From Nocardioides sp. NBC_00368 (GTDB lineage Bacteria > Actinomycetota > Actinomycetes > Propionibacteriales > Nocardioidaceae): a stretch of 64,000 bases of DNA. This document shows positions 1 to 8,847 of the stretch, piece after piece; position 1 is the first letter of the stretch, and each line of letters begins with the position of its first letter. The notes beneath the pieces are model-generated. The model ran no database searches. It was not told where the DNA came from and saw only the letters and a list, made by a program, of their open reading frames with translations. The DNA lies in assembly GCF_036090055.1 (NCBI RefSeq), contig NZ_CP107970.1, forward strand, positions 5,725,001 through 5,789,000. The letters are read 5' to 3'. The translations under genes were made by a program, and so were the position numbers.

Positions 1-685
1 ACGCGCCGTCCCGACGCCGGAGGGAACGACGGCGCTCGTCGGTGGTGGCGCCGCGGAGCTGCTGGACTCCTTGGACGCGATCGGCGCGAAGCTGCCGTAC
101 GCCGTCGGCGGGCTCGCGATCGCGATGGTGGTGATCCTGTTCCTGTTCACCGGCAGCCTGATCCAGCCGCTACGGGCGCTGGTGCTCAACGTCATCGGCC
201 TGGGAGCGACCGTCGGCACGACCGTGGTGATCTTCCAGGAGGGTCTGGGCGCCGATCTCCTCGGCTTCACCGCGATGCCGCTCAACGTCTCGATGGTCGT
301 GCTGCTGCTGGTCATCGCGTTCGGGCTGTCGATGGACTACGAGGTGTTCGTGCTCGGCCGGATCACCGAGATGCGCCGGCGCGGCCTGGGCAACGTCGAC
401 GCGGTCGTGCAGGGGCTGGCCCACACCGGTCGGATCGTCACCACGGCCGCCGCCCTGATCGCGACCAGCTTCTTCGCCTTCATGGTCAGCGAGGTCAGCT
501 TCATGAAGTTCTTCGGGCTCGGCGTCGGGCTGGCGATCCTCATCGACGCGGTCCTGATCCGCGGCGTCCTCCTGCCCGCCGCCATGCGGATGCTCGGCGA
601 GGCCGCCTGGTGGGCGCCGCGCCCGCTGCGCCGCCTGCACCGCAAGGTCGGGCTCAGCGAGGAGCCGGTCCCGGTCCCCGTCTGA
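1..685 (+). CDS. MMPL-family transporter, C-terminal part (5' end outside window)
   Basis: The reading frame is already open at the left edge (first full codon at base 2) and ends at TGA 683-685, so about 227 C-terminal residues are present. They hold a run of long hydrophobic segments and the MMPL-type stretch GLSMDYEVFVLGRITEMRRR, which in this RND-related family follows the conserved intramembrane Asp-Tyr pair used for proton coupling. Family members export lipids or drugs across the actinobacterial inner membrane; the substrate cannot be told. The gene converges on kgd with a shared hairpin between them. A TTG at 71 is not the true start because homologous coding continues upstream of it. 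Confidence 0.85.
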   Translation, partial: RAVPTPEGTTALVGGGAAELLDSLDAIGAKLPYAVGGLAIAMVVILFLFTGSLIQPLRALVLNVIGLGATVGTTVVIFQEGLGADLLGFTAMPLNVSMVVLLLVIAFGLSMDYEVFVLGRITEMRRRGLGNVDAVVQGLAHTGRIVTTAAALIATSFFAFMVSEVSFMKFFGLGVGLAILIDAVLIRGVLLPAAMRMLGEAAWWAPRPLRRLHRKVGLSEEPVPVPV

Positions 686-694
686 GCAAAAACC

Positions 695-732
695 ACGCCG
701 AGTCGGCGCGTTAGAACGCGCCGACTCGGCGT
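695..732. terminator. Bidirectional hairpin between MMPL gene and kgd
   Basis: A perfect 18-bp inverted repeat (695-712 and 715-732) with a 2-nt loop lies between two convergent stop codons. An A-run just left of it (688-692) supplies a U-tract for kgd transcripts arriving on the minus strand. Confidence 0.8.
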
Positions 733-748
733 TGGGTTGATCCGGGGA

Positions 749-3700
749 TCAGGCGAAGGCGCGCTCGATGAGCTCCTTCTGCTCGACCGTGTGCCGCTTG
801 ATGGTGCCGACGGCGGTGGTGGAGGAGGCCGGGCGGGTGATCGGCTCGACCTCGCGACCCAGCTCGGGAACCACGTTGAGGTAGTAGCTCGGCCACGGGC
901 CCTGGTTGTAGGGCTCGTCCTGGACCCACTTGACCTTGGCGTCGGGGTACTTCGCGAGCTCGGCGGCGAGCTGCTCGGTCGGCCACGGGTAGAGCTGCTC
1001 GACGCGGATGATCGCGACGTCCTCGCGGCTCCGCTTCTTGCGCTCGACGGCGAGGTCCCAGGTCAGGCGGCCGGAGACGACCAGCACGGTCTTGACCTTC
1101 GAGGCGTCCGCCTCGGAGTCGCCGATGACCGGCTGGAACGAGCCCGAGGTGAAGTCGGCCGGCTGCGAGGCGGCCTCCTTGCGGCGCAGCATCGACTTCG
1201 GGGTGAAGACGATCAGCGGACGGTGCTCGGCACCGAGCGTGTGCGTACGCAGCAGGTGGAAGTAGGACGCGGGGGTCGACGGCTGAGCCACCACCATGGC
1301 CTCGTCGGCGCACAGGGTGAGGAACCGCTCGATGCGCGCCGAGGAGTGGTCGGCGCCCTGGCCCTCGTAGCCGTGCGGCAGCAGCAGCACGACGCCGGAG
1401 TCCTGGCCCCACTTGGTCTTGCCGGCCGAGATGTACTCGTCGATCACCGACTGGGCGCCGTTGACGAAGTCACCGAACTGCGCCTCCCAGATGACCAGAG
1501 CCTCGGGACGCGCGACCGAGTAGCCGTACTCGAAGCCGAGGGCGGCGTACTCGGAGAGCAGCGAGTCGTAGACGTAGAACTTCGCCTGCTCCTCGGTCAG
1601 GTTGTTGAGCGGGGTCCACTCATCGGCGTTCTTGCGGTCGATGATGGTCGCGAAGCGCGAGGCGAAGGTGCCGCGTCGCGAGTCCTGACCGGCCAGGCGC
1701 ACCGGACGGCCGTCGAGCAGGAGCGAACCGAAGGCGAGGATCTCGCCGGTGCCCCAGTCGATGTTGCCCTCGGTGATCGCGGTGGCACGACGCTGCAGCT
1801 GCGGCATCACCTTCGGGTGGACGGTGAAGCCCTCCGGCGGGGTGACGTACGCATCGGCGATCCGCTTCAGCACGTCGGTGGTGATCGCGGTGACGGTCTC
1901 GCCGGCAGGCTTCTCCGGGTAGTCCGGGACGGTCTCCCAGGCCTGCGGCATCTTGTCGGCCTCGCGGACCTCGGTGAAGACCTGCTCCAGGCGGGCCTGG
2001 TAGGCGGCCAGCACCTGCTCCGCCTCCTCGATCGTGATGTCACCACGACCGATCAGCGACTCGGTGTAGAGCTTGCGGACCGATCGCTTCTGCTCGATCA
2101 GGTCGTACATCATCGGCTGGGTGAACGACGGGTCGTCGCCCTCGTTGTGACCGCGACGGCGGTAGCAGATGAGGTCGATGACGACGTCCTTGTTGAACGC
2201 CTGGCGGTATTCGAAGGCGAGCCGCGCGACCCGCACGCAGGCCTCCGGGTCGTCGCCGTTCACGTGGAAGATCGGCGCCTGGACCATCCGCGCGACGTCG
2301 GTCGCGTAGAGCGAGGAGCGGGAGGAGCCCGGCGAGGTGGTGAACCCGACCTGGTTGTTGATGACCAGGTGGACGGTGCCACCGGTGCGGTAGCCACGCA
2401 GCTGGGACAGGTTGAGCGTCTCCGCGACCACACCCTGGCCGGCGAAGGCGGCGTCACCGTGGACCAGCAGCGGCAGGACCGGGAAGACCGCGCCCTGGTC
2501 GAGCACGTCCTGCTTGGCGCGGGCGATGCCCTCCAGGACCGGGTCTACGGTCTCGAGGTGGGACGGGTTCGCGGCCACGGAGACCTTGATCGTGTCGCCC
2601 AGGTCGGAGAGGAACTCGCCCTCGGCACCGAGGTGGTACTTCACGTCGCCGGAGCCCTGGACCGTGCGTGGGTCGATGTTGCCCTCGAACTCGCGGAAGA
2701 TCTGGTTGTAGGACTTACCGACGATGTTGGCGAGCACGTTGAGGCGACCGCGGTGGGCCATACCGATCGTGACCTCGTCCAGACCGGCCTCGGCAGCGGC
2801 CTCGCATACCTCGTCGATGACCGGGATCGCGGTCTCGCCGCCCTCGAGGGAGAAGCGCTTCTGACCGACGAACTTCGTCTGCAGGAAGGTCTCGAAGGCC
2901 TCGGCCTCGTTGAGCTTCGACAGGATCCGGAGCTGCTCCTGGCGCGGGGTCTTGTCGTAGGGCCGCTCGACGCGGTCCTGGATCCACCGGCGCTGCTCGG
3001 GGTCCTGGATGTGCATGTACTCGATGCCGGTCGTGCGGACGTAGGAGTCACGCAGGACACCGAGGATCTCGCGCAGCTTCATGAACGGCTTGCGGCCGCC
3101 GGCGAAGGAGCCGACCGGGAACTCGCGGTCGAGGTCCCACAGGGTCAGCCCGTGCGACTCGATCTGCAGGTCGGGGTGCGAACGCTGCTTGTACTCCAGC
3201 GGGTCGGTGTCGGCCATCATGTGACCACGCACGCGGTGGGCGTGGATGATCTCGCCGACCTTGACCTGCTTGGAGATCTGGTCGTCGTGGGTGGTGTCGA
3301 TGTCCTGGTTCCAGCGGATCGGCTCGTAGGGGATCCGCAGCGACGCGAAGATCTCGTCGTAGAAGTCGTTCTCGCCGAGCAGGAGCTTGTGCACGGTGGC
3401 CAGGAACTCACCCGACTGCGCGCCCTGGATGACCCGGTGGTCGTACGTCGAGGTCATCGTCATGATCCGCGAGACCGCGTTCTGGGCGAGCTTCGAGGGG
3501 GAGGCACCCTGGAACTCGGGCGGGTAGTCCATCGAGCCGACGCCGATGATCGCGGCCTGGCCCTGCATCAGCCGCGGCACCGAGTTGTTGGTGCCGATGC
3601 CGCCGACGTTGGTCAGGCTGACCGTGGTGCCGGAGTAGTCGGCCATGGACAGCTTGTTGTCCTTGGCCTTGCGGACGATGTCCTCGTAGGCGGTCCAGAA

Positions 3701-4498
3701 GCCGGCGAAGTCCATCAGCTCGCAGCCCTTGATGGACGGAGCGACGAGCTGGCGGGTGCCGTCCTTCTTCTGCTGGTCGATGGCCAGGCCGAGGTTGATG
3801 TGCGGCGGGGTGACCATCGTGGGCTTGCCGTCGATCTCGGCGTAGGTGTTGTTCATCGCCGGCATCGCCTTGATCGCCTTGATGATGGCGTAGCCGATGA
3901 GGTGGGTGAAGGAGACCTTGCCGCCGCGGGCGCGCTTGAGGTGGTTGTTGATGACGGTGCGGTTGTCCCACAGCAGCTTGACCGGCATGTTGCGCACGGA
4001 GGTCGCGGTCGGCACCGAGAGCGACACGTCCATGTTCTTGGCCGTGGCGGCGGGGATGCCGCGCAGCGTGGTGTAGGTCGGCTCGTCGGTGACGGCGACG
4101 GCGGTCGGCTTCGGGGCGTCCTTCGGGGTGGGCGTCGCGGTGCCCTTGGCCGGCTCGGCGGCCTGGGCGTCCGGGCGCGGCTTGGCCTTGGGGGCCGGAG
4201 CCGCCTTGGCGGCCGGCGCCTCGGTCGAGGCGGGGGTGGTCGGCGCGGGCGCGTTGGCCGGAGCGTCGGCCGGAGCGGTCGGGACCGGAGACTTGGCAGC
4301 AGGCGTGGCCGGGGCCGCGGTGGCCCCGTTCGGCGACGCGCCAGGCTGTCCGTTGGTCTCGAAGAACTTCACCCACACGGGGTCAACACTGCTCGGATCC
4401 TTCGTGTACTGGTCGTACATCTCCTCGACCAGCCACTCGTTGGCGCCGAATTCCGCGGGGATGTCGGCAGTGTTGGGGGACGGGGTGCCTGAGGACAC
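749..4498 (-). CDS. kgd: Multifunctional 2-oxoglutarate decarboxylase/dehydrogenase E1 with fused E2-type acyltransferase domain (Kgd)
   Basis: The protein is 1249 aa, the usual length of actinobacterial Kgd/OdhA. Residues 1-45 match the short E1 N-terminal segment (NEWLVEEMYDQYTKDPSSVD). Residues about 48-135 are an Ala/Pro/Lys linker. Residues about 140-370 form an E2 acyltransferase domain with the catalytic DHRVIQG motif near residue 353. The remainder is the thiamine-diphosphate E1 with HRGRLNVLAN near 580 and the GDAAFAGQG cofactor loop near 676. It acts in the TCA cycle on 2-oxoglutarate; in this family it works with a separate E2/E3 and can be inhibited by an FHA protein such as GarA/OdhI, neither of which is in the window. 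GTG start, with GAAGAGG about 12 nt upstream. Confidence 0.95.
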   Translation of the reverse strand: MSSGTPSPNTADIPAEFGANEWLVEEMYDQYTKDPSSVDPVWVKFFETNGQPGASPNGATAAPATPAAKSPVPTAPADAPANAPAPTTPASTEAPAAKAAPAPKAKPRPDAQAAEPAKGTATPTPKDAPKPTAVAVTDEPTYTTLRGIPAATAKNMDVSLSVPTATSVRNMPVKLLWDNRTVINNHLKRARGGKVSFTHLIGYAIIKAIKAMPAMNNTYAEIDGKPTMVTPPHINLGLAIDQQKKDGTRQLVAPSIKGCELMDFAGFWTAYEDIVRKAKDNKLSMADYSGTTVSLTNVGGIGTNNSVPRLMQGQAAIIGVGSMDYPPEFQGASPSKLAQNAVSRIMTMTSTYDHRVIQGAQSGEFLATVHKLLLGENDFYDEIFASLRIPYEPIRWNQDIDTTHDDQISKQVKVGEIIHAHRVRGHMMADTDPLEYKQRSHPDLQIESHGLTLWDLDREFPVGSFAGGRKPFMKLREILGVLRDSYVRTTGIEYMHIQDPEQRRWIQDRVERPYDKTPRQEQLRILSKLNEAEAFETFLQTKFVGQKRFSLEGGETAIPVIDEVCEAAAEAGLDEVTIGMAHRGRLNVLANIVGKSYNQIFREFEGNIDPRTVQGSGDVKYHLGAEGEFLSDLGDTIKVSVAANPSHLETVDPVLEGIARAKQDVLDQGAVFPVLPLLVHGDAAFAGQGVVAETLNLSQLRGYRTGGTVHLVINNQVGFTTSPGSSRSSLYATDVARMVQAPIFHVNGDDPEACVRVARLAFEYRQAFNKDVVIDLICYRRRGHNEGDDPSFTQPMMYDLIEQKRSVRKLYTESLIGRGDITIEEAEQVLAAYQARLEQVFTEVREADKMPQAWETVPDYPEKPAGETVTAITTDVLKRIADAYVTPPEGFTVHPKVMPQLQRRATAITEGNIDWGTGEILAFGSLLLDGRPVRLAGQDSRRGTFASRFATIIDRKNADEWTPLNNLTEEQAKFYVYDSLLSEYAALGFEYGYSVARPEALVIWEAQFGDFVNGAQSVIDEYISAGKTKWGQDSGVVLLLPHGYEGQGADHSSARIERFLTLCADEAMVVAQPSTPASYFHLLRTHTLGAEHRPLIVFTPKSMLRRKEAASQPADFTSGSFQPVIGDSEADASKVKTVLVVSGRLTWDLAVERKKRSREDVAIIRVEQLYPWPTEQLAAELAKYPDAKVKWVQDEPYNQGPWPSYYLNVVPELGREVEPITRPASSTTAVGTIKRHTVEQKELIERAFA

Positions 4499-4527
4499 GG
4501 CTTGATTCGCCTCTTCCGAATTTTCGC

Positions 4528-4556
4528 ACTGTAAGAAATGGGTTGCCCACGGGCAA
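4528..4556 (-). promoter_or_regulatory. Probable sigma-70-type promoter of kgd
   Basis: Read on the minus strand: TTGCCC (4556-4551), a 17-nt spacer, then TACAGT (4533-4528). A start near 4521 would give a leader of about 22 nt holding the GAAGAGG ribosome site. Inferred from spacing and sequence only. Confidence 0.5.
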
Positions 4557-4650
4557 GGCTATCCCCACGAACACGCAAATGCCCGATGCAGGCTCTCCCT
4601 GTGGACAGGATGTAATCCGTCCCACATCTTGCGTTATCCGCCGGGGGAAG

Positions 4651-4678
4651 TTGCAACCCGGGTCGTTGTGCGTATGGT
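4651..4678 (+). promoter_or_regulatory. Probable promoter of the lipoprotein-LCP operon
   Basis: TTGCAA (4651-4656), a 16-nt spacer and TATGGT (4673-4678) precede the lipoprotein gene, giving a short leader that contains GGAG at 4690-4693. The 220-bp kgd/lipoprotein gap holds these two divergent promoters and nothing else I can recognise. Confidence 0.4.
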
Positions 4679-4718
4679 GGCTCGGTCCCGGAGCAGGTCG
4701 ATGAGGTGGATTCCCCAC

Positions 4719-5396
4719 ATGACGAGCAGCAGTACGAAGCCCCGTAGGCGGATCAGCCCACGCGTCGCGACGGCACTCACGGCGGCGGTCCTGAGCGGCA
4801 CTCTCGCGCTCGCCGGGTGCGGTGGTGAGCCCGACAAACCGGCCGCCTCGCCCTCCTCGTCGCCGGTGCCCGCGCCGAGCGTGAAATCGGCCGCGAAGCT
4901 CGTCCACGTGCAGGGCAAATTCCCCCGGAGCCGGCGCCAGGCGGTCGCCACGAACGTGGCCAAGGTCGTCGACCGGTGGCTGCAGGCCGCGTACGTCGGT
5001 GGTGACTACCCGCGCGCGACCTCGACCTTCACCGCGAAGTCGTTCCCCGGCTTCTCCAAGGGCACGATCGCCCAGGCGGGCAAGCAGATGAGCCTGATGA
5101 GCAACGCCACGATCGCCCCTCAGATCGACGCGGTCGAGGTGGTCTCCAGCGACGTCCACGTCGACTTGCTGGCCAACAACAACTACCCGGTCGGAGCGGT
5201 CGCCCGGATCCGCCTGGTCTACGACACCACCGGTGACCGCGAGTCGCGCCAGACCGTCCGCGGCAGCCTCGACATGGTGCCGACCGAGACCTCCTGGGCC
5301 GTCTTCGGCTTCAACATCACCCGCGAGGAGAAGCTGGCGCAGGACCCGTCCTCGGCGCCCTCCGCCTCGCCGAGCCCGTCGGGAGACGAGTCGTGA
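4719..5396 (+). CDS. Putative lipoprotein preceding the LCP gene
   Basis: Predicted 225 aa. The N-terminus has a basic region (KPRRR), a hydrophobic stretch and a lipobox ending LALAGC, so Cys34 should be lipidated and the mature protein anchored on the outer face of the membrane. A Pro/Ser-rich linker follows, then a globular domain of mixed charge that I do not recognise, and an acidic Ser/Pro tail. An in-frame ATG at 4701, with GGAG 7 nt before it, is an alternative start that would lengthen the n-region by six residues. The stop overlaps the GTG of the LCP gene (GTGA), so the two are translationally coupled and probably act together in cell-wall assembly. Confidence 0.7.
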   Translation: MTSSSTKPRRRISPRVATALTAAVLSGTLALAGCGGEPDKPAASPSSSPVPAPSVKSAAKLVHVQGKFPRSRRQAVATNVAKVVDRWLQAAYVGGDYPRATSTFTAKSFPGFSKGTIAQAGKQMSLMSNATIAPQIDAVEVVSSDVHVDLLANNNYPVGAVARIRLVYDTTGDRESRQTVRGSLDMVPTETSWAVFGFNITREEKLAQDPSSAPSASPSPSGDES

Positions 5397-6340
5397 GCCG
5401 CATGAGGAAGTTCGTACGCCGCCGCCTGCTGACCACGCTCGCGCTCGGTGTGGTGCTGGCGCTGACCGCCGTCCTGGTGCCCGACGCCGAGGTCGCCGAG
5501 CCGCGCGCCGAGCTGATCGCGACCAAGTGGGCCAAGGGCCTCGACGTCGCCAAGTTCACCCGCAAGGGCGGCACGATCTGGGTCCTGGCCGTCGGCTCGG
5601 ACGCCCGCCCCGGCCAGAAGGTCACCCGGACCCGCGGCGACGCGCTGCACCTGATCGGGTTCAACCCCTCCACGGGATACGCGACCGACATCAGCATCCC
5701 GCGCGACTCCTACGTCAACATCCCCGGCCACGGGCGCGACAAGATCAACTCGGCGCTGCTCTACGGCGGCCCGAAGCTGATGGGCCGCGCCGTCGGCGAC
5801 CTGGTCGGCGTGCAGCCGCAGTACGTCTTCGTCACCTCCTTCTCCGGCATGAGCGACATGGTGATCGGGATCGGCGGCGTCGACGTCGACAACCCGCGCG
5901 CCTTCAGCGATCCGTACGTCGCGCCCTACGGCTTCAAGAAGGGCCGGATCCACATCAACGGACCGCACTCGGTCGACTTCGCGCGAGCCCGCAAGACGCT
6001 GCCCGGCGGTGACTTCGACCGCTCGGCCAACCAGTCGCGGGTCATCCGCGGCATCCACCGCAAGATCGTCGCCCGGCAGAACGACGTCGGCTTCATGGCC
6101 AAGGGCGTCTCGCTGGTGATGCGGAAGATGCACACCACCGGCCTCTCCGGCCGCGACCTCTACCAGCTCGGCCACGCGGTCGCGGCGATCAACCCCGGCA
6201 AGGTCCGCACCTGCGTCGTCCCCGGCGGGATCGGCAACGCCGGCGCCGCGAGTGTCGTCTTCCCCAACGTCGGGGCGGCTCGGGCGATGGGCAAGGATGC
6301 GCGTCACGACGGCCGGCTCAACCGTGGCTGCCGCGGCTGA
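5393..6340 (+). CDS. LytR-CpsA-Psr (LCP) family cell-wall glycopolymer ligase
   Basis: 315 aa with an uncleaved N-terminal membrane segment (about residues 10-28) and one extracytoplasmic LCP domain. Typical signatures are VGSDARPG, TRGDALHLIGFNP, SIPRDSYVNIPGHGRDKIN and a late NQSRVIRGI segment. The acidic and Arg residues in the first three motifs bind the pyrophosphate and divalent metal. LCP proteins move teichoic-acid-like or arabinogalactan polymers from polyprenyl pyrophosphate carriers onto peptidoglycan. The gene starts inside the stop codon of the upstream lipoprotein gene and ends 3 bp from the convergent hydrolase gene. The polymer attached is unknown. Confidence 0.88.
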   Translation: MSRMRKFVRRRLLTTLALGVVLALTAVLVPDAEVAEPRAELIATKWAKGLDVAKFTRKGGTIWVLAVGSDARPGQKVTRTRGDALHLIGFNPSTGYATDISIPRDSYVNIPGHGRDKINSALLYGGPKLMGRAVGDLVGVQPQYVFVTSFSGMSDMVIGIGGVDVDNPRAFSDPYVAPYGFKKGRIHINGPHSVDFARARKTLPGGDFDRSANQSRVIRGIHRKIVARQNDVGFMAKGVSLVMRKMHTTGLSGRDLYQLGHAVAAINPGKVRTCVVPGGIGNAGAASVVFPNVGAARAMGKDARHDGRLNRGCRG

Positions 6341-6343
6341 GCC

Positions 6344-7192
6344 TCACTCGTGCGCGGCGACGAAGTCGCGCACCAGCGGCGCGATCCGCTCGGGGTGGTC
6401 GGCGACCACCCAGTGCGAGCCCCTGACCTCGTGGACCGTCAGGTCGGCCACATACGGCTTCGGGGCCTCGGCCGCGAGCGCGCGGCTGACGTAGGCGTCG
6501 CCGATCGGCGCGATCACCTGGACCGGGACGTGGACCGGTCGCGGCTGCGGGCGACCCATCCGGGCGATCGCGTTGGCGCGATAGAGCTCGAGGCCGTTGA
6601 TCCGGTCGGCCTGGGTGCGGTCGACGGAGGAGCCGCCGACGATCCGGTCGAGGACCCCGGAGCGCCAGGCGAGCTCGGGAAGCAGCGGCGCCTGGAAGAA
6701 GCCGATGTAGGTCGACTCGACACCCTGTTTGAGGCGCTGGAGGACACCGCGGGCGGTCCTCCCGGGCGTACGCAGCCAGGCCCCGGCCTGGTCGAGGCTC
6801 GGCCCCGAGATCGAGGTGAACGACGCGATCCGCTCGGACGGTACGTTGCCGGCGACCGCCTCCCAGGTCTGGGTCGAGCCCCAGTCGTGGGCGAGCAGGT
6901 GCACCGGCGCCGACGGGCTGACCGCGTCGATGACGGCCTCCAGGTCGGCGTTGAGCTGCTCGATCAGGTAGCCGTCGCGCGTGGCCGGAGCCTGCGAGCT
7001 CCCGTGGCCGCGTACGTCGTAGGTCACGATCCGCAGCTCACCGCCCAGGATCCTCACCAGCGGCAGCCAGACGCTGGAGTTGTCGGGGTAGCCGTGGACG
7101 CAGACGAGCGTCGGGCGGGTGTCACCGGAAGACCCGAAGTCGGTGACGGCCAGCCGGAGCCCGTCGGTGGTCGTCACGTAAAGGCTGCTCAC
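6344..7192 (-). CDS. Alpha/beta hydrolase, epoxide-hydrolase-like
   Basis: 282 aa alpha/beta-hydrolase fold. It has the oxyanion HGYPDN motif near residue 34 and the nucleophile elbow AHDWGS near residue 100, where Asp rather than Ser sits at the nucleophile position as in epoxide hydrolases and haloalkane dehalogenases. The likely catalytic His is in GSHWVVADHPE near the C-terminus. It is cytoplasmic with no signal peptide. GTG start with GGAGG 7 nt upstream and a minus-strand TATCCT box further up. The substrate is unknown; it could equally be a dehalogenase-like enzyme, since the halide-binding residues cannot be judged from sequence alone. Confidence 0.75.
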   Translation of the reverse strand: MSSLYVTTTDGLRLAVTDFGSSGDTRPTLVCVHGYPDNSSVWLPLVRILGGELRIVTYDVRGHGSSQAPATRDGYLIEQLNADLEAVIDAVSPSAPVHLLAHDWGSTQTWEAVAGNVPSERIASFTSISGPSLDQAGAWLRTPGRTARGVLQRLKQGVESTYIGFFQAPLLPELAWRSGVLDRIVGGSSVDRTQADRINGLELYRANAIARMGRPQPRPVHVPVQVIAPIGDAYVSRALAAEAPKPYVADLTVHEVRGSHWVVADHPERIAPLVRDFVAAHE

Positions 7193-7209
7193 GCGACCAC
7201 CTCCGTAGC

Positions 7210-7271
7210 GCGAGCGCCAGGATACGGACGCGGTCGCGTGTTGTTTTTTCGGTTCACTCGCTGGCGCTCGC
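7210..7271. repeat. 11-bp inverted repeat around a T-run in a divergent promoter region
   Basis: GCGAGCGCCAG (7210-7220) is repeated in inverse at 7261-7271, with a T6 run between them. It lies between the divergent hydrolase and acyltransferase genes, so it is more likely a regulatory or merely structural repeat than a terminator. Confidence 0.4.
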
Positions 7272-7327
7272 TCACACCGGCGAGGCTAGTCGGGCGGTGT
7301 TGACGCCGACGTGACACGATTCGCCCC

Positions 7328-8089
7328 ATGGACATCAGCTATCCGGTCACGATCGCCGCGGCCCGCACCTGGTTCAAGCTCGGCGACATCAAGATCAACA
7401 TGACCGGCGCGGAGCACATCCCCGAGAAGGGCGGTGCCCTGCTGGCGATCAACCACCTCTCCTTCGTCGACTACATCATGGCCGGGTTCCCCGGCGCCGA
7501 GCGCGGCCGGCTGACCCGGTTCATCGCCAAGAAGGAGGTCTTCGACCACCCTGTCGGCGGCCCCGTGATGCGCTCGTTCCACCACATCCCGATCGACCGC
7601 AGCTACGGCGCGGCCGGGATGAAGAAGGCCGTCGAATACCTCCAGAACGGCGAGGTCGTCGGGATCTTCCCCGAGGCCACGATCTCGCGCTCGTTCCTGA
7701 TCAAGGACCTCAAGACCGGCACCGTACGCATCGCCGCCGACGCCGGCGTCCCGCTGATCCCCGTCGTGCTGTGGGGCACCCAGCGGATCATGACCAAGGG
7801 CCAGAAGGTCGACCTGTCGCGTCACAAGACGATCGGCATCGAGATCGGCCCGCCGCTGCCGGTGACCGGCGAGGACCCGGCAGCCGAGACCGCGGCGCTG
7901 CGGTCGCAGATGGAGGCCATGCTCGACCGGCTGATCAAGGCGCACCCCGCCGAGGAGCAGCCCCCGGGCTCGTGGTGGCTGCCGAAGGCATACGGCGGCT
8001 CGGCCCCCACGCTGGAGGAGGCCGAGGCGATGTACGCCGAGGAGCGCCGGCTTCGGGCGCAGCGGAAGGCCGCGAAGCGGAAGTCCTAG
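7328..8089 (+). CDS. 1-acyl-sn-glycerol-3-phosphate acyltransferase family protein (PlsC-like)
   Basis: 253 aa. Motif I is NHLSFVD (NHxxxxD catalytic His-Asp, near residue 42), followed by an FIAKKEVFDHP block, PIDRS, and the motif III-like FPEATISR near 117. This is the glycerolipid acyltransferase superfamily, which transfers fatty acyl groups from CoA or ACP to lysophosphatidate or related acceptors at the membrane face. The C-terminal 60 residues are charged and end in KRKS. An imperfect leaderless -10 (CACGAT, 7 nt before ATG) precedes it and no ribosome site is visible. It overlaps the convergent MazG-like gene by 4 bp. The acceptor lipid is not predictable. Confidence 0.85.
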   Translation: MDISYPVTIAAARTWFKLGDIKINMTGAEHIPEKGGALLAINHLSFVDYIMAGFPGAERGRLTRFIAKKEVFDHPVGGPVMRSFHHIPIDRSYGAAGMKKAVEYLQNGEVVGIFPEATISRSFLIKDLKTGTVRIAADAGVPLIPVVLWGTQRIMTKGQKVDLSRHKTIGIEIGPPLPVTGEDPAAETAALRSQMEAMLDRLIKAHPAEEQPPGSWWLPKAYGGSAPTLEEAEAMYAEERRLRAQRKAAKRKS

Positions 8090-8364
8090 GTGGGGGCGCC
8101 CGCGTGCTCGACCGCGGTCATCGCGGTGATGGCGACGTCGAGGAACCCATCGACGACGTCGTCGTAGCTGTGGGTGCTTCCCAGCAATGAGCTCAGTCGG
8201 GGATCCTGCCCGGTGGCTGCGACCAGTCCGGCGATGGCTTCGCCGGCCTCTTCGCTCACCTTCGCGACTCTCCCCCAGAGAACGGCTTCCGCGTCGCGAT
8301 CGCCCCGGGACTCGTCGAGCCACCGGGACAGATACGCGAGCAGAGCCGGCGTAGCGTCGGTCAT
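8086..8364 (-). CDS. MazG-like nucleotide pyrophosphohydrolase family protein
   Basis: 92 aa, small and all-helical. The pattern EEAGEAIAGL followed 30 residues on by DDVVDGFLDVAITA matches the EExxE...ExxD-type magnesium site of MazG-like all-alpha NTP pyrophosphatases, which hydrolyse (d)NTPs, often as housecleaning enzymes. One expected acidic residue of the second helix is not obvious, so activity is uncertain. On the minus strand a TAGACT box lies 8 nt before ATG 8364, which suggests a leaderless mRNA. Its stop overlaps the end of the convergent acyltransferase gene. Confidence 0.7.
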   Translation of the reverse strand: MTDATPALLAYLSRWLDESRGDRDAEAVLWGRVAKVSEEAGEAIAGLVAATGQDPRLSSLLGSTHSYDDVVDGFLDVAITAMTAVEHAGAPT

Positions 8365-8418
8365 GCGGTCGGAGTCTAGGGCGGTCCCCGTAATTCGGTC
8401 GAGCCTTAGGTTTAGCGG

Positions 8419-8766
8419 CTACTTCGCGGGCTGGTACACGCCGAGCCGGTTCCCGGACGGGTCGGTGAAGATGAACCGGCGTCCGCCGGGGTAGTCGTAG
8501 GGCGGCTCGGCGATCGTCCCGCCGGCCTTCTCGACAGCCGCCACCGCGGCCTCCAGATCGGTCGTGCGGATCAGCGGGAGCGGCGCGACCGGGGTCTCCG
8601 ACGCGTACATCCCGCCGTTCTCGTCCTTGCCGTCGGGCCCGACGATCCCGGCGTACATCCCGCCGTAGTCGTTGAAGGACCAGCCGAAGGCGGACTCGTA
8701 GAAGGTGCGCGAGCCCGGGAGGTCGGTGACCGCGAGCTCGAGGTAGTCGATGTGGAGTGCATTCAT
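8419..8766 (-). CDS. VOC (glyoxalase/bleomycin-resistance fold) family protein
   Basis: 115 aa with two beta-alpha-beta-beta-beta halves. It opens HIDYLELAVTDL, has FYESAFGWSF after the first helix, and ends FIFTDPSGNRLGVYQ, the normal VOC signature. Proteins of this size are usually dimeric metalloenzymes or binding proteins; the function is unknown. The start at ATG 8766 is preferred over an upstream in-frame codon because the fold begins there and a minus-strand TAGCGT box lies 8 nt before it with no ribosome site. Confidence 0.8.
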   Translation of the reverse strand: MNALHIDYLELAVTDLPGSRTFYESAFGWSFNDYGGMYAGIVGPDGKDENGGMYASETPVAPLPLIRTTDLEAAVAAVEKAGGTIAEPPYDYPGGRRFIFTDPSGNRLGVYQPAK

Positions 8767-8847
8767 GCCCGTCGACGCTACTCGCGACCACCGACAGCAT
8801 TGGATGCGATTGCTTCGCAATCCGCGCAGCGCTGCTGTGCAGCCGGC

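Noticed and set aside
737..4492. A 1251-codon open frame on the plus strand opposite kgd
   Set aside because: It is the antisense shadow of kgd: repetitive Asp/Val/Leu/Arg composition, no domain signature, and the minus-strand frame is a clear Kgd with all motifs.
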